Shown: positions 42,869 to 50,719 of the stretch, piece after piece | Layout of the letters: each line of letters starts with the position of its first letter | Numbering within the stretch: the first letter of the stretch is position 1 | Assembly (NCBI RefSeq): GCF_001421355.1 | Contig: NZ_LMKC01000003.1 | Location: 558,164 to 622,163, forward strand | DNA: 64,000 nucleotides | Source: Sphingomonas sp. Leaf9 | Lineage (GTDB): Bacteria > Pseudomonadota > Alphaproteobacteria > Sphingomonadales > Sphingomonadaceae | Reading direction: 5' to 3' | Program-made: the position numbers and the translations under genes | The notes under the pieces: model-generated | The model's input: only the letters and a program-made list of their open reading frames with translations | Told to the model about the DNA's origin: nothing | The model's database searches: none

Positions 42869-44403
42869 GCCGCGCCCCCTTTTCCGCCAACGACATCGTA
42901 GATGCCGTGGTCATCGGCACCGGTGCCGGCGGCGCGCCGCTCCTGTCTAAGCTTGCGAAGGCCGGACTGTCGGTCGTCGCGCTGGAGGCGGGCCGCGCCT
43001 TTCGGCCGCATGAGCATGTCGCCGACGAACTGGCAGCCGACATCTATTGGATGGAGGAACGGTTGAGCGGCGGCGCGGACCCGACCGCGTTCGGTTCGAA
43101 CAATTCGGGCATGGGTGTCGGCGGATCGACGCTGCACTGGGGCGCGTTCTGTCCCCGGCCAGATCCGCGCGACCTGCGGCTCCGGTCGTTGACGGGGGCG
43201 GGCGCGGACTGGCCGATCGATCATGCCGAACTGACCGGCTATATCGAACGGGTGGAGGATTTTACCGGTGTTTCGGGCCCTGCGCGCTATCCGTGGGATG
43301 ACGGCCGCCGCTATGCCTATCCGCCCGTGCCGCGCAATGCATCTGCGGATGCGATGGCGCGGGGGTGTGCGACGGTCGGTATCACCGCGACCGATGCGCC
43401 CGCCGCGCTGGTATCGCGCGACCGCGATCAACCCAACTGGGGGCAGCGGCAGGCATGCGTCAATTGCGGCACCTGCCACCAGGGGTGCCGCAACGCCGCC
43501 AAGACTAGCATGGATACCACCTACCTGCCCCACGCGGTCGCATACGGCGCTGAGGTCCGGGCCGAGGCGCGGGTACTGTCGTTCGAATTCGACGACGCCG
43601 GGCGGATCAGCGCGGTCGTCTATCGCCAACAAGGCATGGACCACCGCCAACGCTGCCGTGCGGTCTTCCTGTGCGCCGGCGGCGTGGAAACCCCGCGCCT
43701 GCTGCTCAACCTCGGCATCGCCAATTCCAGTGGGCAGGTCGGTCGCAACTTTATGGCGCATGTCGCGACACAGGTATGGGGCAGTTTCGATGCCGAAATG
43801 CGGATGAACCGTGGCTACCCCTCGTCGCTTATCACCGAGGACCTGATGCGGCCGGACGATGCCGATTTCGTCGGCGGCTATCTGATCCAGAGCCTGGGCG
43901 TCCTGCCGGTGAATCTTGCAAGCGGCCTGGCGCGGGGGGCCGGGCTGTGGGGCGAACGGCTGACGGCACTGCTGCGCAACTATAATCGGATGGCGGGAAT
44001 CGGGATCAACGGTGACTGCCTGCCGCACCCCGATAACCGCCTGACCCTGTCGGACGAGACCGATGCCTTTGGCCAGCGCAAGGCGCGGATCGATTTCAGC
44101 TATCAGCGTAACGAGCGCGCGATCGACCGACATGCCCGCCGTACGATGACCGCAATCTGGGAAGCGGCGGGGGCAAACGACATCTTTGCGGTCGATAGGT
44201 CGGCCCATACCATCGGCACGTGTCGCATGGGGACCAATGGGGACGAAGCGGTAGTCGACGCCGATGGGCGCAGCTTCGACATTCCCAACCTCCTGATCTG
44301 CGACAATTCCGTCTTCCCGAGCGCGCTTGCCGCCAATCCGGCGCTGACGATCATGGCGTTGTCGCTGCGCACGGCGGATCGTTTCCTTGCCGAGAGGCGG
44401 TAA
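42865..44403 (+). CDS. GMC-family FAD dehydrogenase with Fe-S cysteine motif
   Basis: A 512-residue GMC oxidoreductase. FAD binding is at VVIGTGAGGAPL (15-26) and GGSTLHWGAF (87-96); the C-terminal HTIGTCRMGT and FPSALAANPALTIMALS segments hold the catalytic His region. A CVNCGTCHQGC motif gives Cys198, 201, 204 and 208 (CxxCxxCxxxC), similar to the Fe-S site of gluconate, fructose and FAD-glucose dehydrogenase large subunits, so electrons probably go to an external acceptor rather than O2. There is no signal peptide. The ATG is in an ATGA overlap with the hydrolase-subunit-3 fusion gene. No cytochrome c subunit gene follows. The alcohol substrate is unknown. Confidence 0.92.
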   Translation: MSRAPFSANDIVDAVVIGTGAGGAPLLSKLAKAGLSVVALEAGRAFRPHEHVADELAADIYWMEERLSGGADPTAFGSNNSGMGVGGSTLHWGAFCPRPDPRDLRLRSLTGAGADWPIDHAELTGYIERVEDFTGVSGPARYPWDDGRRYAYPPVPRNASADAMARGCATVGITATDAPAALVSRDRDQPNWGQRQACVNCGTCHQGCRNAAKTSMDTTYLPHAVAYGAEVRAEARVLSFEFDDAGRISAVVYRQQGMDHRQRCRAVFLCAGGVETPRLLLNLGIANSSGQVGRNFMAHVATQVWGSFDAEMRMNRGYPSSLITEDLMRPDDADFVGGYLIQSLGVLPVNLASGLARGAGLWGERLTALLRNYNRMAGIGINGDCLPHPDNRLTLSDETDAFGQRKARIDFSYQRNERAIDRHARRTMTAIWEAAGANDIFAVDRSAHTIGTCRMGTNGDEAVVDADGRSFDIPNLLICDNSVFPSALAANPALTIMALSLRTADRFLAERR

Positions 44404-44477
44404 CGGGCTTTTGTCGGGCGTAATGGGCAAGGTTGATGACGATAGCGGCCGGAGAACGCATGGCCCCCCCCAACGCG

Positions 44478-45311
44478 CTACCTGTCCGCCACACCGGCAA
44501 TGAGCGATTGCAGCAGGTCGCCGGTCGGCCCGCCGGTTTCCCAGGCGTAGACCGCCAGCGATAAAGGCGCTTCGGCGGAGAACAGGTCGCTGGCGCGGAC
44601 GGCATGATGCCCGATCGTGCCGACCGGCAGGACCGACACGCCCAGCCCTGCCTCGATCGCGGACAGGACGCTGCCAAGGCTGTTGCCGGTAAAGGCGATA
44701 TACCAGCGGCGCCCTTCCCGTTCGATCCGGTCGATCATCAGGTCACGGTAGAGGCCGCCGGGCGGAAAGGTGACGAGCGGCAGCGGGTCCTGCCACGCGG
44801 CACTGTCGCTCGCCTCCACCCAGGTGAGGGGCTCGGGGAACGTCGCCCGCGCATCGCCATCGGTCACCGCTTCCTTGACCACTACCAGATCGAGCTCCCC
44901 TCCCCGAAACCGCCGTTTCAAATCCCGGCTGAGACCGGTCGTCACATCGAGGCGCATTTCGCGATAGCGCCTGGCGAATTGCGCGAGGAGCCGGCCGAAT
45001 GCGGGAGTTACGATATCGTCGGGCACGCCGATCCGCAGCGCGCTCGTCCCCGAAGGGTCGGCCAGCAGCGCTTGCACCTCGGCCTGTAGCACTAGCATCC
45101 GTCGTGCATGGCCCAGCATTCGTTCGCCTGCGGGGGTCGGCGCGACCGGGCGAGCGGATCGATCGATCAGGCCGTGCCCCACCGCCGCTTCGAGGCGTGC
45201 GAGATGCTGGCTGACCGTCGACTGGGTGGAATGCAGCCGATCGGCGGCAGCGGTGAAGCTGCCGCAATCGACCACCGTGACGAACGTGCGCAGCAATCTG
45301 GGATCAAGCAT
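44478..45311 (-). CDS. LysR-family transcriptional regulator
   Basis: A 277-residue LysR protein: HTH at residues 5-60 (LLRTFVTVVDCGSFTAAADR, STQSTVSQHLARLEAAVG), effector domain ~88-270. The start at 45311 (ATG) gives the canonical MLDPRLLRTF N-terminus; longer readings pass into the divergent operon and are excluded. It is divergent from the amidohydrolase-HIUase-deacetylase operon and probably controls it; it is convergent with the GMC dehydrogenase gene. The 100-base gap to the operon holds interleaved inverted repeats. Confidence 0.92.
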   Translation of the reverse strand: MLDPRLLRTFVTVVDCGSFTAAADRLHSTQSTVSQHLARLEAAVGHGLIDRSARPVAPTPAGERMLGHARRMLVLQAEVQALLADPSGTSALRIGVPDDIVTPAFGRLLAQFARRYREMRLDVTTGLSRDLKRRFRGGELDLVVVKEAVTDGDARATFPEPLTWVEASDSAAWQDPLPLVTFPPGGLYRDLMIDRIEREGRRWYIAFTGNSLGSVLSAIEAGLGVSVLPVGTIGHHAVRASDLFSAEAPLSLAVYAWETGGPTGDLLQSLIAGVADR

Positions 45312-45320
45312 ACGGCATTC

Positions 45321-45356
45321 TGATATCGAATAATCATTATAACAACATATCATTCG
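45321..45356. promoter_or_regulatory. Candidate LysR operator region of the ureide-type operon
   Basis: In the AT-rich gap, TGATAT (45321-45326) is mirrored by ATATCA (45347-45352), and CGAAT (45327-45331) by ATTCG (45352-45356). Such extended, interrupted symmetry next to a LysR start fits a recognition plus activation site. Prediction only. Confidence 0.4.
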
Positions 45357-45411
45357 TAAATGCAGCTGTTCGTTTCCATGTCGTCGTTCGATCGACTGGA
45401 GGATTGCCGCC

Positions 45412-46626
45412 TTGACCGAAACGACGAGACCTTGCGTATTCCGCAATGCCCATATGCCGGCTGGTCGGCGGATCGACCTCGCGGTGCGGGATGGCTGGTT
45501 CGTGAACCCATCGGCCGTCGGAGAGGACGCCGACGTGATCGACCTCGACGGGCTGCTGGTCCTGCCGGCCTTTGTCGACGGGCACATCCATCTCGACAAG
45601 AGCTTCGTCGGTGATCGCTGGCATCCGCACCAGCCGGCCGATACCCTTGCCGATCGGCTGAAGATCGAGAAGCGGCTGCTGGCACAGGCGCTGCCCGTCA
45701 CGGCACGGGCGAACGCGCTGCTGGCGCAGGCACATGCCCATGGGACGGTCGCGATGCGGAGCCATGTCGATATCGACGCGACGCTCGGGCTGGCCAACCT
45801 CCATGCGGTGCAGACGGCGTGCGAGGCATGGCGCGGACGGGTCGATGTGGAGATCGTCGCCTTTCCACAGGCCGGTATCCTGGCGTCGCCGGGCACCGCC
45901 GATCTGCTCGACGCCGCCGTCCGCGAGGGTGCGAGCGTCGTCGGCGGGCTCGACCCTTCCGCCTTCGATGGCGACGCCGATGCGCACCTCGACATCGTAT
46001 TCGGCATTGCCGAACGGCGCGGCGCAAAGGTCGACATCCACCTCCACGAGCCCGGCCGACAGGGCATCGAACAATTGCGGCGGATCGCGGGGCGCACGCG
46101 TTCCGCCGGGCTGCAGGGCAAGGTCGCGGTCAGCCATGCCTATGCCCTTGGCGACGTTCCGCGCGATGATGCGTCGCACACCGCCGATCTGCTGGCGGAG
46201 GCGGGCGTGGCGATCATGACCAACGCGCCGGGCGATCGCGCCTTCCCGCCGATCAAGCTCCTGCGCGGGGCGGGCGTCCGGGTGTTCGCCGGCAACGACA
46301 ATATCCGGGATGCGTGGTGGCCGTATGGCGATGCCGACATGCTCGGCCGGGCATCGATGATCGGATACCGATCCGGATTCTTCACCGATGCCGATCTCGC
46401 GGTTGCGCTGGACCTGGCCACGACGGACGCCGCGACGGTTATCGGGCGGCAACGCCACGGCTTGGCTGTGGGCGACGAGGCGACGTTCGTGATCGTCGAT
46501 GCCGACAACGCCGCCCCGGCGGTCGCTGCACCGCCCGCGAACCGCCGCCTCGTCCAGCGTGGCGTGATGGTCACCCCTGCCCCGTCGCGGCTCGACACCC
46601 GCTTTCCCCGTTCCACCAACCGATAA
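45412..46626 (+). CDS. CodA-like amidohydrolase (cytosine deaminase-related, TTG start)
   Basis: A 404-residue metal-dependent amidohydrolase. Metal and catalytic motifs are DGHIHLDKSF (57-66), MRSHVDID (115-122), DIHLHEPG, AVSHAYALG and AGNDNIRDAWWPYG near residue 300. This order matches the cytosine deaminase (CodA) group, where the last motif is usually HDDxxDPWxPxG; here it is NDNIRDAWWPYG. It would deaminate or hydrolyse a cyclic amide or N-heterocycle. TTG at 45412 follows GGAGGA. It is the first gene of a three-gene operon with an HIU hydrolase and a PuuE-like protein, which suggests a purine- or ureide-type ring as substrate. Confidence 0.85.
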   Translation: MTETTRPCVFRNAHMPAGRRIDLAVRDGWFVNPSAVGEDADVIDLDGLLVLPAFVDGHIHLDKSFVGDRWHPHQPADTLADRLKIEKRLLAQALPVTARANALLAQAHAHGTVAMRSHVDIDATLGLANLHAVQTACEAWRGRVDVEIVAFPQAGILASPGTADLLDAAVREGASVVGGLDPSAFDGDADAHLDIVFGIAERRGAKVDIHLHEPGRQGIEQLRRIAGRTRSAGLQGKVAVSHAYALGDVPRDDASHTADLLAEAGVAIMTNAPGDRAFPPIKLLRGAGVRVFAGNDNIRDAWWPYGDADMLGRASMIGYRSGFFTDADLAVALDLATTDAATVIGRQRHGLAVGDEATFVIVDADNAAPAVAAPPANRRLVQRGVMVTPAPSRLDTRFPRSTNR

Positions 46627-46637
46627 GGATTTTGACG

Positions 46638-47030
46638 ATGAAGACGATCGCGCTCGCCCTGCTGGGCGCAATATTGGCGACGCCCGCTGCGGCGGCGGAC
46701 ATTTCGACCCATGTCCTCGACCTTGCCCGCGGGGTTGGCGGCACGGGCATCCCGGTCGTTCTGTTCAAGCGCGACGGCAACGGCGCGTGGCAGCAGGTCG
46801 GCACCGCCTCCACCGATGCCAATGGGCGCGTCCGCACATTCGGCGAAGCAAAGGCGTTCGGGCCGGGCAATTACCAGCTACGGTTCGACATGTCGCGCTA
46901 CCCCGATGCGGCGGCTTCGCCATTCTTTCCGGAAATCACGCTGACGTTCCGCGTTACCGACCGCGACGGCCATTATCACGTTCCCGTGGTCGTCAGTCCC
47001 TATGGCTATTCGACCTATCGAGGAAATTGA
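46638..47030 (+). CDS. uraH: 5-hydroxyisourate hydrolase with signal peptide
   Basis: A 130-residue transthyretin-like protein. After a signal peptide (1-20, ending AAA) it has ISTHVLDLARGVGGTGIPV, a central TDANGRVRTF and the C-terminal HYHVPVVVSPYGYSTYRG. The histidine and arginine residues expected in the HIUase active site are present. The family normally ends in YRGS; this one ends in YRGN. It converts 5-hydroxyisourate to OHCU in urate breakdown; the signal peptide would place it in the periplasm. It starts 12 bases after the amidohydrolase stop. Longer upstream readings overlap the amidohydrolase gene and are excluded. Confidence 0.9.
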   Translation: MKTIALALLGAILATPAAAADISTHVLDLARGVGGTGIPVVLFKRDGNGAWQQVGTASTDANGRVRTFGEAKAFGPGNYQLRFDMSRYPDAAASPFFPEITLTFRVTDRDGHYHVPVVVSPYGYSTYRGN

Positions 47031-47032
47031 AC

Positions 47033-47926
47033 ATGGCTGCCCTGCCCCACCATGGTCGCTATACCTACAGCCCGATCGTCGGACGCCCGGACTATAGCTG
47101 GCCGGAGGGGCGGCGGCTTGCCCTCTACCTCGGCGTCAACCACGAGGTCTTTGCCTTCGGCAACGGCCTGGGCGCCGAACTGGCGCCGGCCAAGACCGAC
47201 CCCGACGTCATGAACTTCGCGTGGCGCGACTATGGCAACCGGGTCGGAGCATGGCGCTTCATGGAGATGTTCGATCGTCTCGAACTCCAGACGACCGCGT
47301 TGTTGAACAGTGCGGTCATCGAACAGTGTCCGGGCCTGGCCGAAGCCTGTCGCGACCGTGGGGACGAAATTGCCGCCCATGGCCGGACCAACGCGCAGGC
47401 CGAGGGCGAGCAGAGCGAGCAGGAGGAACGCGACCTGATCGCCCGGACGCTGGAGGAGTTCGCCGCGATCGGCGTGCGCCCGCGCGGGTGGCTGGGGCCG
47501 TGGATTTCCGAAAGCCATCGCACCCCCGATCTGCTGGAGGAAGCCGGGTTCGACTATGTCCTCGACTGGGCACATGACGATCAGCCGACACGGTTGCGCA
47601 CGCGCAGCGGCAAGGGGATCTGGTCGGTGCCCTATTCGCAGGAGGTCAACGACATCCCCTCGATCATCGCCCGTCATCAGGAAGCATCGACCTTTGCCGA
47701 CATGATCGCGGACAGTATCGAGCAGCTGCTAAGCGAATGCGAGCGCCGCCCGCTGGCGCTCGGCATTGCGCTGCACCCCTATATCATGGGGCAGCCCCAC
47801 CGCGCGCTGCATCTCGATCGGATCCTGACCCGGCTGCGCGAGGCCGACGACCCCCGCATCTGGTGGACGACGGCGGGGGCCATCGCGCGGCATGTCACGG
47901 ACAATACGCCGGATTTGCCGGATTAA
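47033..47926 (+). CDS. Polysaccharide deacetylase (NodB-fold) family protein, PuuE allantoinase-like
   Basis: A 297-residue NodB-homology protein without signal peptide. It opens YSPIVGRPDYSWPEGRRLAL, followed by FAWRDYGNRVGAWRFMEMFD, EIAAHGRTNAQ, GWLGPWISESHRTPDLLEEA, WAHDDQPTRLRT and VPYSQEVNDIPSI. This pattern belongs to the metal-dependent deacetylase group that includes the cofactor-poor allantoinase PuuE. The gene is the third of the operon, 2 bases after the HIUase stop, with GAGGAAA before the ATG, so a ureide-ring hydrolysis step (allantoin to allantoate or a related reaction) is plausible. True polysaccharide deacetylation is less likely given its neighbours. Confidence 0.82.
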   Translation: MAALPHHGRYTYSPIVGRPDYSWPEGRRLALYLGVNHEVFAFGNGLGAELAPAKTDPDVMNFAWRDYGNRVGAWRFMEMFDRLELQTTALLNSAVIEQCPGLAEACRDRGDEIAAHGRTNAQAEGEQSEQEERDLIARTLEEFAAIGVRPRGWLGPWISESHRTPDLLEEAGFDYVLDWAHDDQPTRLRTRSGKGIWSVPYSQEVNDIPSIIARHQEASTFADMIADSIEQLLSECERRPLALGIALHPYIMGQPHRALHLDRILTRLREADDPRIWWTTAGAIARHVTDNTPDLPD

Positions 47927-48156
47927 CGTGCCCCGATGGAGTTGAACGGCCAAGCCAGTCTTGCCCGCCCCCGATCGCCGGCATGTGTCGAAATACGATG
48001 CCGTGATGACAAATACCTTCCGCATCGACATTTCACTCGATCACACGACGGCAGGCGTGCGGATCGTCGACGACGGCCGGGCGTATCGCTCGAAAGAAAG
48101 GGTGGCTGTGCCCCACCCATGGTCGTCCGTTCAGGAACAGCCAAGTCCCGGCGATC
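47927..48156. other. 230-base interval between convergent units
   Basis: No supported gene. Short open frames lack recognisable protein features. The stops of the PuuE-like gene (plus) and TBDR 4 (minus) flank it. I see no strong hairpin. Confidence 0.35.
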
Positions 48157-50541
48157 TCACAAGCGGGTGCGCAGGGTGATACCATAGGTCCTGGGGTCTC
48201 CCAGGGTGCCCGTGATCGCGCCGGTATTGGCCGCTGCGCGCGACAGGAAATACGTCTCGTCGGTCACGTTGCGGCCCCAAAGCTGCACGTCGAACAACCC
48301 GTCGTCCGTGCGAAAGCCGAGCCGCAGGTTCAACAGGTCATAGGCCGGGATGACCGAATAGCGGCTCAGGCTGGCGGTGGTGTTGGTGCTCGATCGATAG
48401 CTGTAGTCGCTGCCGAAATAGACCTCGCCCGAACGACCGGCCATGTTGGCGATCTGCGCGCGGAGTTCGCCACCCGCCGATGCGGCCCATTTCGATACTC
48501 CCGGCAGGCGCTGTCCCGACAGGTCGCACAGCGTCCGGCCGGTGACCTCGATCGGGCACGGCGCATTGGCATAGGAGATATAGCGCGCATCGTCATAGGT
48601 GCCCGATCCGTACAGTGTCAGCCACCGCGTCGGCGTCGCCCGGAGATCGCCTTCGAACCCGCGGGTGCGGACCTTGGCGGCGTTAGTGAAGAAGCTGACC
48701 CCGTTGCGTTCGATGTCGATGATCGTCGTCTGGTAATCCTTCACATCGGTCCAGAAGGCAGCGCCATTGGCGGTCAGGCGCCCCCCGAACCACGTCGTCT
48801 TCACCCCCGCCTCATAGCTGTCGATCGTCTCGGGCGCGATCACCGGGTTGGCCGCGAACTGCCCGGTGGTGGTGATGTTGGCCAGGTTCAGACCGCCGAA
48901 CTTGTTGCCCCGCGCATAGGTGACATAGCCGAGCACCGGGTCCGCCAGCTTCCACGATAGCGTCGCCTGTCCCGATAGCCGCCCCGCCTCGGTCGCCGCA
49001 TCATAGCGGTTGGCAACGCCATAGCGCGACCGGATCGTCTGCGCCGCTGCCTGCTGCGCCGCCGTCAGCCCGGTCAGCGATCGCCCGGTCGCGACCTGAT
49101 CGAAATAGCCGCGCTTGGTTTCATAGGTATAGCGCAACCCCGTCGTCAGATCGACGCCGGGCACGACATGCCATGTCGTCTGGGCAAAGGCGGCATAGCT
49201 GTCGGTCACCGGCCGCGATTGGCTGACGACGTTGTAATCGTTCAGCGCCGCAGCCCCGACTGCGGCGTTGGTCGTCGGCGGCAGGAACCAGTCGGCGGCA
49301 CGGCTGCCATAGCGATTGACCGCCTCCGCGCGGATCGACTGGTACAGATAATAGACGCCCGCGACATAATCGACCGGACGGTCGCCGCTCGACGCGATGC
49401 GCAATTCCTGGCTGACCTGCCGCTGTTCGTTGCTCTGGTGGAAATCGGCACCGGCATCGATGCTGGTGCTGTCGCCGTCATTATGCGGATACCAGTTCCA
49501 CGCCCGATAGGCACTGACCGAGGTCAGCGTCGCCGCGCCCAGATCGAGGTCGGCGGTAACGTTGATACCGTGCTGGTTCATCGCATAGCGCGGATTGGCG
49601 TCGACATCGGTCAGGCGGAATGCGGGATCGGCCGGGACCGGCGTATAGCCGAGCCGTGCGGCGCGGTCGTAATAGTTGTTCGCTAAATTGATGCCGTTGT
49701 CATAAGCCCGGATCACGCCGAGCAGGATCGTCCCGGCGGTAAACGAACGCTGCCGCCCCCAGTCGCCGATAACACGGAGCGTCAGCGTGTCGGTCGGCTT
49801 GTAGAGCAGCTGCCCCCGGACATTCAGGTCGTGGAAATCCTGTCCGAAGCGCCCGTCGAAGCGGTTGCGGGTAAAGCCGTCGCGGTCGGTCTTGGACACG
49901 AACAGTCGCGCGGAAAGGCTGTCGGTGATCGGCCCGGACAGATAGGCGTGAAGCTGGCGAAACCCGAAATTGCCAAGCGACACATCGCCGCCGCCGTCGA
50001 CATCGAAGGTCGGCGCCTTGGTCGTCACCACCACCGCGCCGGCCGAAGTATTCTTGCCGAACAGCGTTCCCTGCGGGCCGCGCAGCACCTCGATCCGCTC
50101 GAGGTCCGCAAGGTCGAACACGCTCTGGCCGGGCCGCGCCAGATACACGCCGTCGACATAGACGCCGACCGCGGGCTCCAGGCCGTCATTATACACCGCC
50201 ACATTGTTTCCGAGGCCGCGGATGTTGATGCTGGTGTTGCGCGGATTGGTGTTGGTGACGACCAGACTGGGTGTCAGCTGTTGCAGGTCGCGCAGGTTGT
50301 AGGTGCGGGTCGATTCGATCTGCGCCGCACCGAATGCGTTGATCGCGATCGGCACGTCCTGGCTGCGCTCGGCACGGCGGCGCGCGGTGACGACGATATC
50401 CTCGCCACCCGCCGCATCTTTCGGGGCATCGGTAGCGGCTTCGTCGGCCGACGGCACCGGATCAGCCATCGCCGGCGTAGCGGACAGGGCCACCCCGGCC
50501 AGCAGGAGCAAGCGGCAGGCACGGGCTGGCGAAATCGGCAT
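48157..50541 (-). CDS. TonB-dependent receptor 4 (sulfatase locus)
   Basis: A 794-residue receptor with signal peptide (~1-27), plug start DIVVTARRRAERSQDVPIA, INIRGLGNN, GVYVDGVYLARPG and EVLRGPQGTLFGKNTSAGA, and a barrel ending YGITLRTRL. The R-R-x-E-x-x-Q-D-V-P and GTLFGKNTxxGA elements identify the large sphingomonad/Caulobacter receptor group linked to uptake of diverse organics. ATG at 50541 follows GAGGGA; an upstream extension is not needed. It is divergent from the sulfatase-FGE pair, so it probably imports a sulfated compound or its desulfated product. Confidence 0.93.
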   Translation of the reverse strand: MPISPARACRLLLLAGVALSATPAMADPVPSADEAATDAPKDAAGGEDIVVTARRRAERSQDVPIAINAFGAAQIESTRTYNLRDLQQLTPSLVVTNTNPRNTSINIRGLGNNVAVYNDGLEPAVGVYVDGVYLARPGQSVFDLADLERIEVLRGPQGTLFGKNTSAGAVVVTTKAPTFDVDGGGDVSLGNFGFRQLHAYLSGPITDSLSARLFVSKTDRDGFTRNRFDGRFGQDFHDLNVRGQLLYKPTDTLTLRVIGDWGRQRSFTAGTILLGVIRAYDNGINLANNYYDRAARLGYTPVPADPAFRLTDVDANPRYAMNQHGINVTADLDLGAATLTSVSAYRAWNWYPHNDGDSTSIDAGADFHQSNEQRQVSQELRIASSGDRPVDYVAGVYYLYQSIRAEAVNRYGSRAADWFLPPTTNAAVGAAALNDYNVVSQSRPVTDSYAAFAQTTWHVVPGVDLTTGLRYTYETKRGYFDQVATGRSLTGLTAAQQAAAQTIRSRYGVANRYDAATEAGRLSGQATLSWKLADPVLGYVTYARGNKFGGLNLANITTTGQFAANPVIAPETIDSYEAGVKTTWFGGRLTANGAAFWTDVKDYQTTIIDIERNGVSFFTNAAKVRTRGFEGDLRATPTRWLTLYGSGTYDDARYISYANAPCPIEVTGRTLCDLSGQRLPGVSKWAASAGGELRAQIANMAGRSGEVYFGSDYSYRSSTNTTASLSRYSVIPAYDLLNLRLGFRTDDGLFDVQLWGRNVTDETYFLSRAAANTGAITGTLGDPRTYGITLRTRL

Positions 50542-50719
50542 CGATGGTCCCTCGGTCACGAATGATGGCGGCGCGTTCGCCGGACGGCGCATGGCTAGGA
50601 TAGGGACGCCAGCGAAACGAACGCACTAAATCCTACTTGATTGGTAGATTATCTTTATTGTTGCTGCCCGCCGGGGCGTTATGCCCGTGCGTGACCCCTT
50701 CGCCTTCTTCGGAGACCCC

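Noticed and set aside
44478..46121. Extended 547-codon reading of the LysR gene
   Set aside because: The extra residues lie antisense to the amidohydrolase gene; the HTH starts right after the ATG at 45311.
47936..48187. 83-codon plus-strand frame after the PuuE-like gene
   Set aside because: Arg-rich composition, no motif, and it runs into the end of TBDR 4.
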